Assembly (NCBI RefSeq): GCF_036346615.1
Contig: NZ_CP107836.1
Location: 4,588,001 to 4,652,000, forward strand
From: Streptomyces sp. NBC_00523
GTDB taxonomy: Bacteria > Actinomycetota > Actinomycetes > Streptomycetales > Streptomycetaceae
Length of the DNA: 64,000 bases
Direction: 5' to 3'
The position numbers were made by a program, and so were the translations under genes. The notes beneath the pieces were generated by a model. It was not told where the DNA came from and did no database searches. It was given only the letters and a program-made list of their open reading frames with translations. This document shows positions 42,533 to 50,769 of the stretch, in pieces. Numbering within the stretch: position 1 is the first letter of the stretch; every line of letters begins with the position of its first letter.

Positions 42533-43486
42533 GTGTTCGCTGCAGAACGTCGTCAGTTGATCCTCGAAATGGTGCGTGCCAACGGGGCGGTATCGCTCCG
42601 TGAGCTCGCCCGCGTCGTCCAGACCTCCGAAGTGACCGTACGGCGGGACGTGCGGGCACTGGAGGCAGAAGGACTCCTCGACCGCCGGCACGGCGGTGCG
42701 GTCTTGCCGGGCGGTTTTACGCGGGAGTCCGGCTTTCCGCAGAAATCCCATCTCGCCACCGCGGAGAAAACGGCCATCGCCGACCTGGCCGCCGGCCTGG
42801 TCGAAGAAGGCGAGGCCATCGTCGTCGGTGCCGGTACGACCACGCAGGAGCTGGCCCGCCGGCTCGCGCGCGTCCCCGGCCTGACCGTCGTCACCAACTC
42901 GCTGCTCGTCGCCCAGGCGCTGGCCCATGCCAACCGGGTGGAGGTGGTGATGACCGGAGGCACCCTGCGTGGCTCCAACTACGCCCTGGTGGGCAGCGGG
43001 GCCGAGCAGTCCCTCCAGGGGCTGCGGGTCTCCCGTGCGTTCCTGTCCGGGAGCGGGCTCACCGCCGAGCGCGGTCTCTCCACGTCCAACATGCTCTCCG
43101 CGAGCGTGGACCGGGCGCTGGTGCAGGCCGCGGCGGAGGTGGTGGTCCTCGCGGACCACACGAAGCTCGGTTCCGACACGATGTTCCAGACGGTGCCGAC
43201 GGATCTCATCACCCATCTGGTGACGGACGAGCCCGCCGCGCATGACGACCGGTCGGCGGCGGAGTTGCAGGCGCTGGCGGATCAGGGCGTACGGATCGCT
43301 GTCGCGGGGGGCGGGGGGGCGTCGTCCGCCGCCGCGGACCCGGGGGCGGGTGGGAGGCCCTCCGCCCGGCGCGAGATGCCGTTGCCCGGGCAGCGGCGTA
43401 CGCAGGGGCAGCCGTTGCGGGCGCTCGGGGAGGCGGGGGCCGGTGAGCGGGACCGGGCGCGGGTGGCGGACCTGCGGCGGCGGTAG
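42533..43486 (+). CDS. DeoR/GlpR-family transcriptional regulator
   Basis: A 317-residue repressor-type protein. The N-terminal winged helix FAAERRQLILEMVRANGAVSLRELARVVQTSEVTVRRDVRALEAEGLLDRRHGGAV is the DeoR signature. The sensor domain has EEGEAIVVGAGTTTQELARRL, VVTNSLLVAQALA and LADHTKLGSDTMF, which normally bind a sugar phosphate. The C-terminal about 60 residues are a Gly/Ala/Arg-rich extension not seen in the usual 250-residue members. Its position near the phosphorylase gene makes it a candidate controller of the nucleoside regulon, but its own promoter lacks the TACGCGCGTA site. The start is GTG 42533. Confidence 0.88.
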   Translation: MFAAERRQLILEMVRANGAVSLRELARVVQTSEVTVRRDVRALEAEGLLDRRHGGAVLPGGFTRESGFPQKSHLATAEKTAIADLAAGLVEEGEAIVVGAGTTTQELARRLARVPGLTVVTNSLLVAQALAHANRVEVVMTGGTLRGSNYALVGSGAEQSLQGLRVSRAFLSGSGLTAERGLSTSNMLSASVDRALVQAAAEVVVLADHTKLGSDTMFQTVPTDLITHLVTDEPAAHDDRSAAELQALADQGVRIAVAGGGGASSAAADPGAGGRPSARREMPLPGQRRTQGQPLRALGEAGAGERDRARVADLRRR

Positions 43487-43489
43487 CTC

Positions 43490-43538
43490 GGGGGCGCTGC
43501 CCCCGGACCCCCGCTCCTCAATCGCCGGAGGGGCTTGA
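43490..43538 (+). repeat. Dispersed 49-bp intergenic repeat, copy 3
   Basis: Identical to copy 1 over its length. It begins four bases after the DeoR-family stop codon and contains the stop codon of the opposite-strand TetR gene at the same internal position as in copy 1. Confidence 0.92.
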
Positions 43539-44162
43539 TGTGCCGTCGCCGGTGGGGCTTGTTCTGCCTCCGTCGGAGGGGCCTGAAGTAAGCCCTCGTA
43601 GCGTCAGCTTCAGTAGGCGGTTTGCCAGTTCCGGGTCGTCCGGGGACTGTTCCGCTGCCAGGGCGATCGCGTTGGTCAGCTGCATCAGGTCGTCTATCGA
43701 GACGTCCTGCCTCACCGTGCCCGACGACTGGGCCCGTGTCAGGAGGGTGGAACCCGCCTCGCGCAGCGGGGTGTTGCAGCGGGCCAGGGCCGAACTCTCG
43801 TCGCGGCACGTGGACATGAGGGCCTGGGCCAGGCCGCGGTACTCGCCCGCGTGCGTGACGATCGCGCCCAGCCACTCCACCAGCGCGGCACACGGCTGAT
43901 CCGCGCCCGCGAGTTCACGGGAGCGGGTGATCAGGGCGGTCACCGCCTCCTGGAAGACCGCGCTCATCAGGGCGTGCCGGGTCGGGAAGTGGCGGTACAG
44001 CGTGCCGATGCCCACCCCCGCGCGCCGGGCGATGTCCTCCAGGGACGCGTCGGTGCCGTGTTCCGCGAAGGCGGTACGGGCTTCCGCCAGCAGCCGGCCG
44101 TAGTTGCGGCGCGCGTCGGCACGCATGGGCCGGGTCGGCGTCCCTGCCGTACTCATCGCCAT
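43518..44162 (-). CDS. TetR-family transcriptional regulator
   Basis: A 214-residue protein. The HTH (NYGRLLAEARTAFAEHGTDASLEDIARRAGVGIGTLYRHFPTRHALMSAVF) is classical TetR; the rest is the helical ligand domain with EWLGAIVTHAGEYRGLAQALMSTCRDE. The last about 20 residues (GGRTSPTGDGTSSPSGD) are repetitive and come from dispersed repeat copy 3, including the stop codon, so they are probably acquired. ATG 44162 is used; ATG 44156 is possible. Target and ligand are unknown. It lies next to accA, convergent with the DeoR-family gene. Confidence 0.88.
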   Translation of the reverse strand: MAMSTAGTPTRPMRADARRNYGRLLAEARTAFAEHGTDASLEDIARRAGVGIGTLYRHFPTRHALMSAVFQEAVTALITRSRELAGADQPCAALVEWLGAIVTHAGEYRGLAQALMSTCRDESSALARCNTPLREAGSTLLTRAQSSGTVRQDVSIDDLMQLTNAIALAAEQSPDDPELANRLLKLTLRGLTSGPSDGGRTSPTGDGTSSPSGD

Positions 44163-44231
44163 GGTGCGGTCCCTCCTGTCTCCCCGGTCTCCAGGATGCC
44201 ATCGCGCGGGCGGCCCCCGTTCCCCGAATGC

Positions 44232-44275
44232 GCCGGTGCCCCGGTCACGTCCGAGGACATGACCGGGGCACCGGC
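44232..44275 (-). terminator. Intrinsic terminator after the carboxylase alpha gene
   Basis: A perfect 16-bp stem, GCCGGTGCCCCGGTCA (44232-44247) and TGACCGGGGCACCGGC (44260-44275). It lies 14 bases beyond the alpha-subunit stop codon on the minus strand. Confidence 0.8.
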
Positions 44276-44289
44276 GGGGAAGACGCGGG

Positions 44290-46044
44290 TCAGTCCTTGA
44301 TCTCGCAGATGACGGCGCCCGAGGAGATCGAGCTGCCGACCTCGGCTGCCAGGCTCTTGATCGTGCCGGAGCGGTGCGCGTTCAGCGGCTGTTCCATCTT
44401 CATGGCTTCCAGGACGACGATGAGGTCGCCTTCCTTGACTTCCTGGCCTTCTTCGACGGCGATCTTGACGATCGTGCCCTGCATGGGGGAGGCGAGGGTG
44501 TCGCCGGAGACGGCCGAGCCGGACTTCTTGGCCGCGCGGCGCTTGGGCTTGGCGCCCGCCGCGAGACCGGTACGGGCCAGGCTCATCCCGAGCGAGGAGG
44601 GCAGCGAGACCTCCAGGCGCTTGCCACCCACCTCCACGACCACCGTCTCGCGGCCGGCCTCGTCATCCGCGTCCGCCTCGGCGGGGGCGGCGAACGGCTT
44701 GATCTCGTTGACGAACTCCGTCTCGATCCAGCGCGTGTGGACCCGGAACGGGTCCGCGGTGAACGCCGGATCCACCACCACCGCACGATGGAACGGGATC
44801 GCGGTCGCCATGCCCTCGACGTGGAACTCCGCCAGGGCACGCGCCGCGCGCTGGAGCGCCTGCTCCCGCGTCGCACCCGTCACGATCAGCTTCGCGAGCA
44901 GTGAGTCCCACGCCGGGCCGATGACCGAGCCGGACTCCACACCCGCGTCCAGACGCACACCCGGACCCGACGGCGCGTCGAACCGGGTCACCGTGCCGGG
45001 GGCCGGGAGGAACCCGCGGCCCGGGTCCTCGCCGTTGATCCGGAACTCGAAGGAGTGACCGCGCGAGGCCGGGTCGTCGTAACCCAGGGCCTCGCCGTCG
45101 GCGATCCGGAACATCTCGCGGACCAGGTCGATACCGGAGACCTCCTCGGTCACCGGGTGCTCCACCTGCAGGCGGGTGTTGACCTCCAGGAAGGAGATCG
45201 TGCCGTCCATACCGACCAGGAACTCGACCGTGCCGGCACCGACGTAGCCGGCCTCCTTCAGGATCGCCTTCGACGCCGCGTACAGCTCCGCGTTCTGCGC
45301 ATCCGACAGGAAGGGGGCCGGGGCCTCCTCCACCAGCTTCTGATGACGGCGCTGCAACGAGCAGTCACGCGTCGAGACGACGACCACGTTGCCGTGCGTG
45401 TCGGCCAGGCACTGCGTCTCCACATGCCGCGGCTTGTCGAGGTAGCGCTCCACGAAGCACTCCCCGCGCCCGAACGCGGCAACCGCCTCACGCACCGCGG
45501 AGTCGTACAGCTCCGGGATCTCCTCCAGCGTCCGGGCGACCTTCAGCCCCCGCCCGCCACCACCGAACGCCGCCTTGATCGCGATCGGCAGCCCGTGCTC
45601 CGAAGCGAACGCGACAACCTCCTCGGAACCCGAGACCGGGTCCGGGGTGCCCGCGACCAGCGGGGCACCGGCGCGCTGCGCGATGTGACGGGCGGCGACC
45701 TTGTCACCCAGGTCCCGGATCGCGTGCGGCGGCGGCCCGATCCACGTCAGACCCGCGTCCAGCACCGCCTGGGCGAACTCGGCGTTCTCCGAGAGGAAGC
45801 CGTACCCCGGGTGGATCGCGTCCGCCCCGGAATCCTTGGCAGCCTGGAGCACCTTGGCGATGTCCAGATAACTGGCCGCCGGGGTGTCACCGCCCAGAGC
45901 GAATGCCTCGTCGGCCGCACGGACGTGCAGAGCGTCACGGTCCGGGTCGGCGTAGACGGCCACGCTCCCGATCCCCGCGTCCCGGCAGGCCCGAGCAACA
46001 CGGACAGCAATTTCGCCACGGTTGGCGATGAGCACCTTGCGCAC
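44290..46044 (-). CDS. Acyl-CoA carboxylase alpha subunit (biotin carboxylase plus biotin carrier)
   Basis: A 584-residue protein. The N-terminal biotin carboxylase (RKVLIANRGEIAVRVARACRDAG, ATP-grasp loop AFGGGGRGLKVA, NTRLQVEHPVTEEVSGIDLVREM) is followed by a linker. The C-terminal biotinyl domain has the target lysine in VVLEAMKMEQPLNAHRSG. It carboxylates its own biotin with ATP and bicarbonate for acetyl- or propionyl-CoA carboxylation. The GTG 46044 has the strong site AGGAGGGAG upstream. This corresponds to the AccA2-type subunit of Streptomyces. The partner beta and epsilon subunits are at 48064-49647 and 47843-48049. Confidence 0.95.
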   Translation of the reverse strand: MRKVLIANRGEIAVRVARACRDAGIGSVAVYADPDRDALHVRAADEAFALGGDTPAASYLDIAKVLQAAKDSGADAIHPGYGFLSENAEFAQAVLDAGLTWIGPPPHAIRDLGDKVAARHIAQRAGAPLVAGTPDPVSGSEEVVAFASEHGLPIAIKAAFGGGGRGLKVARTLEEIPELYDSAVREAVAAFGRGECFVERYLDKPRHVETQCLADTHGNVVVVSTRDCSLQRRHQKLVEEAPAPFLSDAQNAELYAASKAILKEAGYVGAGTVEFLVGMDGTISFLEVNTRLQVEHPVTEEVSGIDLVREMFRIADGEALGYDDPASRGHSFEFRINGEDPGRGFLPAPGTVTRFDAPSGPGVRLDAGVESGSVIGPAWDSLLAKLIVTGATREQALQRAARALAEFHVEGMATAIPFHRAVVVDPAFTADPFRVHTRWIETEFVNEIKPFAAPAEADADDEAGRETVVVEVGGKRLEVSLPSSLGMSLARTGLAAGAKPKRRAAKKSGSAVSGDTLASPMQGTIVKIAVEEGQEVKEGDLIVVLEAMKMEQPLNAHRSGTIKSLAAEVGSSISSGAVICEIKD

Positions 46045-46416
46045 GATGGCTCCCTCCTTGAAACAAGCTGAGTTTAGGGACAACCCACACGGTCCTACGA
46101 CCCGCCCCCAATGGTGAGCTTGCCCACACGGAGTGTGATTCGAGGTGTGCTCGAGTCGCGAAATCCCTTGTGCCACCACGGTACGCCGGGTTCTGAAACC
46201 GCACAGTAGCGACCAGGTGTGGCCCAGGTCTCTATCGGCACGAGCAGCGACTTACCGTGATTCTTTGTGGAGTTCCCACTAAGGGGTGGGCAATTCTTTG
46301 CCCGACCCACGAAAGCCCGGAGAAGTAGGGGTGCGTCCGGGTTGCGCACAGCTCTTGTCGCGGCCATTACCGGTTAGTAGGGTCCGCGCTATTGCACGTA
46401 CTGCTGGTAACAGGGG
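46045..46416. other. Intergenic region, divergent promoters
   Basis: About 370 bases between the carboxylase alpha gene and a membrane protein gene, less G+C-rich than coding DNA. It must hold both promoters. I see no clear inverted repeat, riboswitch or conserved small gene; minus-strand open frames here look like chance. Confidence 0.5.
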
Positions 46417-46884
46417 GTGAGTGTCGTGGTGCGCAGGCTGGTCGCCTTCTTGGCCGCGCTCGTGCTGGCCGTGGAGGCCGTGGGGATCGTGATCATCAAC
46501 GTGGTCCTGGGCACGGTCGTGAAGAACCAGGACATGTCCCTCGCCGGTACGGACCCCGAGGCGATGTCCAAGGGCACCTGGGTGCTCGGCGGGGTCTCCG
46601 GGGTCTTCCTGCTCCTGTGCGCCGTGCTGCTCGTGGTGGCGGGAATCCGCGACCGGGGCCCGGGGCGCGTGGGCCGGATCGTGCTCATCTGCTGCGCGGC
46701 CGTCCACGGCGTGCTCGGCGCGCTGACGGTCGGACTCGTCGGCTGGACGGCGTTCGTCTGCATGATGGTGACGCTCGGCCTGATCGTGCTCGTCCTGGTG
46801 GCGTACGGGGCCGAGCCGGCCGCCCGGTCCGGGAAGGCCGCTCCCGAGGCGGCCGGGCCCGAGCCGGAGCCCGGGCCGGCCTGA
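46417..46884 (+). CDS. Four-helix membrane protein of unknown function
   Basis: A 155-residue protein with about four hydrophobic segments (residues 7-30, 52-75, 84-103, 107-130) and a Pro/Glu/Ala-rich cytoplasmic tail. No family motif is recognised. Its position between the carboxylase alpha gene and maf is the same in the Streptomyces gene orders I remember, which supports a real gene. GTG 46417 has GGGGG just before it; GTG 46426 is an alternative with better spacing from that G-run. Convergent with maf, only seven bases between stops. Confidence 0.75.
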   Translation: MSVVVRRLVAFLAALVLAVEAVGIVIINVVLGTVVKNQDMSLAGTDPEAMSKGTWVLGGVSGVFLLLCAVLLVVAGIRDRGPGRVGRIVLICCAAVHGVLGALTVGLVGWTAFVCMMVTLGLIVLVLVAYGAEPAARSGKAAPEAAGPEPEPGPA

Positions 46885-46891
46885 TCCCCGC

Positions 46892-47491
46892 TCAGGCCCA
46901 GAGGCCGGTGATCTCGACACCGAGCTCGCCCAGCAGGCGGCGCAGCAGCGGCAGCGAGAGCCCGATGACGTTGCCCGGGTCGCCCTCGATGGAGTCCACG
47001 AACGGCGCCGAGCGCCCGTCCAGGGTGAAGGCGCCCGCCACGTGCAGCGGTTCGCCGGAGGCCACGTAGGCGGCGATCTCGGCGTCGGTCGGCTCCCCGA
47101 AGTGCACGGTCGTGGACGCCGTCCGCGAGACCGTGCGGCCGGTCGTGGTGTCCGTCAGGCTGTGCCCGGTCCGCAGGACCCCGGCGCGGCCGCGCATCGA
47201 CTTCCAGCGGGCGGTGGCCTCCTCGGCGTCGGCGGGCTTGCCGAGCGCCTGTCCGTCGAGCTCCAGCACGGAGTCGCAGCCGATGACCAGGGCGCCGGCG
47301 GCCTCGGGGAGCGCGGCGACGACGGCCGCCTTGGCCTGGGCGAGGACGAGAGCGAGTTCTGCGGGGGTGTCTGCGGTGAGGGCGTCCTCGTCGACGCCGC
47401 TGACGATCACCTCCGGGGCGAGGCCGGCTTGGCGGAGCAGGCCGAGGCGGGCCGGGGAGGCGGAGGCGAGTACGAGGCGCTGGGCGGTCAT
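46892..47491 (-). CDS. maf: Maf-type nucleoside triphosphate pyrophosphatase
   Basis: A protein of about 199 residues. RLVLASASPARLGLLRQAGL is the Maf N-terminal motif. GALVIGCDSVLELDG, KPADAEEA, RTGHSLTD and the C-terminal DSIEGDPGNVIGLSLPLL complete the active site. Maf hydrolyses non-canonical or pyrimidine NTPs to NMP and pyrophosphate, and in some bacteria restrains septation. ATG 47491 matches the usual MTxQR start; an ATG at 47500 would add MAV. It belongs to the acyl-CoA carboxylase cluster by conserved position. Confidence 0.93.
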   Translation of the reverse strand: MTAQRLVLASASPARLGLLRQAGLAPEVIVSGVDEDALTADTPAELALVLAQAKAAVVAALPEAAGALVIGCDSVLELDGQALGKPADAEEATARWKSMRGRAGVLRTGHSLTDTTTGRTVSRTASTTVHFGEPTDAEIAAYVASGEPLHVAGAFTLDGRSAPFVDSIEGDPGNVIGLSLPLLRRLLGELGVEITGLWA

Positions 47492-47533
47492 GACCGCCAT
47501 CGTACGGACGTGGGGTGCGCGCGGGTTCGTTGC

Positions 47534-47582
47534 GGGGGTGCTGCCCCCGGGCCCCCGCTCCTCAATCGCCGGAGGGGCTTGA
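47534..47582 (+). repeat. Dispersed 49-bp intergenic repeat, copy 4
   Basis: It matches copies 1 and 3 with two substitutions (GGGGGTGC and CGGGCCC). It lies between maf and the small membrane protein gene; a minus-strand open frame here again ends in SSPSGD but is not considered a gene. Confidence 0.9.
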
Positions 47583-47632
47583 TTTTGGCGCCGGGGGTGC
47601 CTGATTGTGCGGGCGGAGGGGCTTGGAACGCC

Positions 47633-47761
47633 TCAGCGCGTACCGAGTACGAACATCGCTACGACCATCGCCAGGGCCAGGATCAAACCGGCTCGACGCA
47701 TCATCGTTTCCGCGTCGCGGAGTTCCTTGGGGGGCTTGTTCTCGGGGTCGGACCAGAGCAT
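47633..47761 (-). CDS. mmpB: Small morphogenic membrane protein MmpB
   Basis: A 42-residue protein: a charged N-terminus (MLWSDPENKPPKELRDAE, then TMMRRAG) followed by one membrane helix (LILALAMVVAMFVLGTR). Length, the SDPENKPPKELRDAE start and the position just downstream of the carboxylase epsilon gene match the small morphogenic membrane protein MmpB described in Streptomyces. The ATG at 47761 has AGGA upstream at a reasonable distance. It is the next minus-strand gene after accE, 81 bases on. It affects development in Streptomyces (known of the family); nothing in sequence shows the mechanism. Confidence 0.8.
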   Translation of the reverse strand: MLWSDPENKPPKELRDAETMMRRAGLILALAMVVAMFVLGTR

Positions 47762-47842
47762 GACTTGATCCTGCTGCGCAGGGCCCGGGCGGCGCCTGAG
47801 TACGCGTACTCAACCGCCGCCCGGTACCCGTGTCACCAGCGG

Positions 47843-48049
47843 TTACGCGGGCCAGTACGTACGGGCCCAGGCGCGCGGGCCCGGCAGGTGGCGGCCGGTG
47901 CGGGCCAGGCGGCTCGGGTGGGACCAGCCGGCCGGGGGAGCCGGGGTGTTGGACGGCACCGCGGACACCGCGGCGGCACGGGCCTGGACGACCGCGAGCG
48001 CGGCGGCCAGTTCCTCCGGGGTCGGGTTGCCCCGTACGACCTTGATCAT
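47843..48049 (-). CDS. accE: Acyl-CoA carboxylase epsilon subunit
   Basis: A 68-residue protein. IKVVRGNPTPEELAAALAVVQARAAA is the hallmark of the actinobacterial epsilon subunit, followed by SRLARTGRHLPGPRAWARTYWPA. Epsilon binds alpha and beta subunits and raises carboxylase activity. It starts 14 bases after the beta-subunit stop, on the same strand. The ATG at 48049 has AAAGGGTCC upstream. Confidence 0.93.
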   Translation of the reverse strand: MIKVVRGNPTPEELAAALAVVQARAAAVSAVPSNTPAPPAGWSHPSRLARTGRHLPGPRAWARTYWPA

Positions 48050-48063
48050 GGCCAGGACCCTTT

Positions 48064-49647
48064 CTAGAGGGGGATGTTGCCGTGCTTCTTGGGCGGCAGG
48101 GACTCGCGCTTGGTGCGGAGCTGGCGCAGGCCCTTGACCACGTGGGCCCGGGTGTCGGACGGCATGATCACCGCGTCCACGTACCCGCGTTCGGCCGCCA
48201 CGTACGGATTGAGGAGCGTGTCCTCGTAGTCCGCGATCAGTTCGGCGCGCGTGGCGTCCTGATCCTCGGCGGCGGCGATCGTGCGGCGGTGCAGGATGTT
48301 CACCGCGCCCTGCGCGCCCATGACGGCGATCTGCGCGGTCGGCCAGGCGAGGTTGATGTCGGCGCCCAGGTGCTTGGAGCCCATGACGTCGTACGCGCCG
48401 CCGAACGCCTTGCGCGTGATCACCGTGATCAGCGGGACCGTCGCCTCCGCGTACGCGTAGATCAGCTTGGCGCCGCGCCGGATGATGCCGCCGTACTCCT
48501 GGTCGACGCCCGGCAGGAAGCCCGGCACGTCCACGAAGGTCAGCACCGGCACGTTGAACGCGTCGCAGGTGCGGACGAAACGCGCCGCCTTCTCACTGGC
48601 GTTGATGTCCAGGCAGCCGGCGAACTGCATCGGCTGGTTGGCGACGATGCCGACGGGGTAGCCCTCGACGCGGCCGAAGCCGGTGACGATGTTCGGCGCG
48701 AACAGGGCCTGGGTCTCCAGGAACTCGCCGTCGTCCAGCACGTGCTCGATCGCGGTGTGCATGTCGTACGGCTGGTTCGCCGAGTCCGGGATGAGCGTGT
48801 CCAGCTCGCGGTCCTCGTCGCTCACCGCCAGGTCCGCCTCCTCCGGGAAGGCCGGGGCCTCCGAGAGGTTGTTCGACGGGAGGTAGGACAGCAGCGACTT
48901 GACGTACTCGATGGCGTCCTTCTCGTCGCCCGCCATGTGGTGCGCGACGCCCGAGGTGGTGTTGTGCGTACGGGCTCCGCCCAGCTCCTCGAAGCCGACG
49001 TCCTCACCGGTCACCGTCTTGATGACGTCGGGACCCGTGATGAACATGTGCGAGGTCTGGTCGACCATCACCGTGAAGTCGGTGATCGCGGGGGAGTACA
49101 CCGCGCCGCCCGCGCACGGGCCGACGATCAGCGAGATCTGCGGGATCACACCCGAGGCGTGCACATTGCGCCGGAAGATCTCCGCGAAGAGACCCAGCGC
49201 CGCGACGCCCTCCTGGATGCGGGCGCCGCCGCCGTCGTTGATGCCGATGACCGGGCAGCCGGTCTTCAGCGCGAAGTCCATCACCTTGACGATCTTCTCA
49301 CCGTAGACCTCGCCCAGCGAGCCGCCGAAGATGGTGAAGTCCTGCGAATACACGCAGACGGGGCGCCCGTCGACCGTGCCGTAGCCGGTGACGACGCCGT
49401 CCCCGTACGGCCGGTTCTTCTCGATGCCGAAGTTGGTCGAGCGGTGCCGGGCGAACTCGTCGAGCTCCACGAAGGAACCCTCGTCCAGGAGCAGCTCCAC
49501 GCGCTCGCGCGCCGTCAGCTTGCCCTTCGCGTGCTGCTTCTCCACCGCGCGCGCCGACCCGGCGTGGGTCGCCTCTTCGATACGGCGCTGCAGGTCCGCG
49601 AGCTTGCCCGCGGTCGTGTGGATGTCGGTCTCTTCCGGCTCGGACAT
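48064..49647 (-). CDS. pccB: Acyl-CoA carboxylase beta subunit (carboxyltransferase, PccB/AccB type)
   Basis: A 527-residue carboxyltransferase with two crotonase-fold halves. The first has FGGSLGEVYGEKIVKVMDFAL, GINDGGGARIQEGVAAL and PQISLIVGPCAGGAVYSPAITDF. The second has VDVPGFLPGVDQEYGGIIRRGAK and VPLITVITRKAFGGAYDVMGSK, where the oxyanion-hole glycine pairs lie. The residue after DVMG-adjacent AYDVM that sets acetyl- versus propionyl-CoA preference reads Asp, the propionyl-CoA type. It transfers CO2 from biotin of the alpha subunit to the acyl-CoA. ATG 49647 (MSEPEETDIHTTAGK) is the usual start. Operon with accE; divergent from birA. Confidence 0.93.
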   Translation of the reverse strand: MSEPEETDIHTTAGKLADLQRRIEEATHAGSARAVEKQHAKGKLTARERVELLLDEGSFVELDEFARHRSTNFGIEKNRPYGDGVVTGYGTVDGRPVCVYSQDFTIFGGSLGEVYGEKIVKVMDFALKTGCPVIGINDGGGARIQEGVAALGLFAEIFRRNVHASGVIPQISLIVGPCAGGAVYSPAITDFTVMVDQTSHMFITGPDVIKTVTGEDVGFEELGGARTHNTTSGVAHHMAGDEKDAIEYVKSLLSYLPSNNLSEAPAFPEEADLAVSDEDRELDTLIPDSANQPYDMHTAIEHVLDDGEFLETQALFAPNIVTGFGRVEGYPVGIVANQPMQFAGCLDINASEKAARFVRTCDAFNVPVLTFVDVPGFLPGVDQEYGGIIRRGAKLIYAYAEATVPLITVITRKAFGGAYDVMGSKHLGADINLAWPTAQIAVMGAQGAVNILHRRTIAAAEDQDATRAELIADYEDTLLNPYVAAERGYVDAVIMPSDTRAHVVKGLRQLRTKRESLPPKKHGNIPL

Positions 49648-49780
49648 CGGGTGGCGGCTCCCTGCCTGGTCACGGGGACGACTTGGCTGCTGATCTGCTG
49701 ACGAACAGCTACTGAGCCGTAGCGTATCGGCGCCGATACGGTTCGGCAGTGCGTCCTTTGACACACCTAGGGTGGCTTGC

Positions 49781-50644
49781 ATGACACCTTCGGATGCGCC
49801 ACAGAGCCGTTGGTCGGACCTCGACCGGCCGCCCCTCAACGTCCCCGCGCTGCGCCGCGGACTGCTGCGGCCCGGCTCGCTGTGGACCGCCCTCGACGTG
49901 GTCGAGTCGACCGGCTCCACCAACACCGATCTCGCCGCGCGCGCCGCGGGTCTCGCCGAGGGCACGGTCCTCGTCGCCGAGGAGCAGACCGCCGGGCGCG
50001 GCCGCCTGGAGCGCACCTGGACCGCCCCGGCGCGCTCCGGCCTGTTCTTCTCCGTCTACCTGACCCCCGGGGACGTGCCCGCCGAGCGCTGGGGCTGGCT
50101 GCCGCTGCTCACCGGCGTCGCCGCCGCGACCGGCCTGGCGCGCGCGGCGGGCGTCGACATGGCCCTGAAGTGGCCCAACGACCTGCTGGTCTCGGTGGAG
50201 GGCGAGGAGCGCAAGACCGGTGGCATCCTCGCCGAGCGGGCCGGTGACGGCGTCGTCATCGGCATCGGCCTCAACGTCTCCCTGCGCGCCGACGAGCTCC
50301 CGGCCCCCACCGCCGCCTCGCTCGCCCTGGCCGGGGCGGTCTCCACCGACCGCGAGACGTTGCTGCGCGGCGTCCTGCGGTCCCTGGAGCACTGGTACGG
50401 GCTCTGGCGCGACGCGGACGGCGACGCGGCGGCGAGCGGGGTGCAGGAGGCGTACGCGGCGGGCTGCGCGACCCTCGGCAAGGCCGTACGGGCCCAGCTG
50501 CCCGGCGACCGCACGCTCACCGGCGAGGCGGTCGCCGTCGACGGGGACGGCCGGCTCGTCCTGGCCACGGACGGCGGACTGCGCGAACCGGTCTCCGCGG
50601 GCGACATCGTGCACCTGAGGGGCGCGGCGGGCGGCCTGACCTGA
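49781..50644 (+). CDS. birA: Biotin--[acetyl-CoA-carboxylase] ligase
   Basis: A 287-residue BirA without the DNA-binding domain of the E. coli type. VVESTGSTNTDLAARAA, AEEQTAGRGRLERTWTAP (biotinyl-AMP loop), LKWPNDLLV and KTGGILAERAGDGVVIGIGLNV form the catalytic core. The C-terminal SH3-like domain has TLTGEAVAVDGDGRLVLATDGG. It attaches biotin to the lysine of the carboxylase alpha subunit encoded at 44290-46044. ATG 49781 is preferred, with AGGGTGG upstream; an in-frame GTG at 49772 would add three residues. It is divergent from pccB. Confidence 0.94.
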   Translation: MTPSDAPQSRWSDLDRPPLNVPALRRGLLRPGSLWTALDVVESTGSTNTDLAARAAGLAEGTVLVAEEQTAGRGRLERTWTAPARSGLFFSVYLTPGDVPAERWGWLPLLTGVAAATGLARAAGVDMALKWPNDLLVSVEGEERKTGGILAERAGDGVVIGIGLNVSLRADELPAPTAASLALAGAVSTDRETLLRGVLRSLEHWYGLWRDADGDAAASGVQEAYAAGCATLGKAVRAQLPGDRTLTGEAVAVDGDGRLVLATDGGLREPVSAGDIVHLRGAAGGLT

Positions 50645-50769
50645 ACCGGCGCCGCCCGCGCACCGTGCCCTGAGGACGTGAGGTAGGGCACACCTGCCGT
50701 ATCGTTGAGGTGATCCACCGACGGACAGATCGGCAGGGCAGTGCGCAGGGAACGGGCAGGAGGCGGCTG

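Noticed and set aside
46095..46367. A minus-strand frame of 90 codons in the carboxylase promoter region
   Set aside because: No ribosome-binding site, no domain, and it would lie within a promoter region.
47562..47813. A minus-strand frame of 83 codons ending in SSPSGD
   Set aside because: It overlaps the better supported mmpB gene in another frame and ends in repeat copy 4; the tail alone is not evidence of a gene.
48082..49701. A 539-codon plus-strand frame opposite the carboxylase beta gene
   Set aside because: Antisense shadow of a well-supported gene; composition rich in Arg, Val and Asp without motifs.
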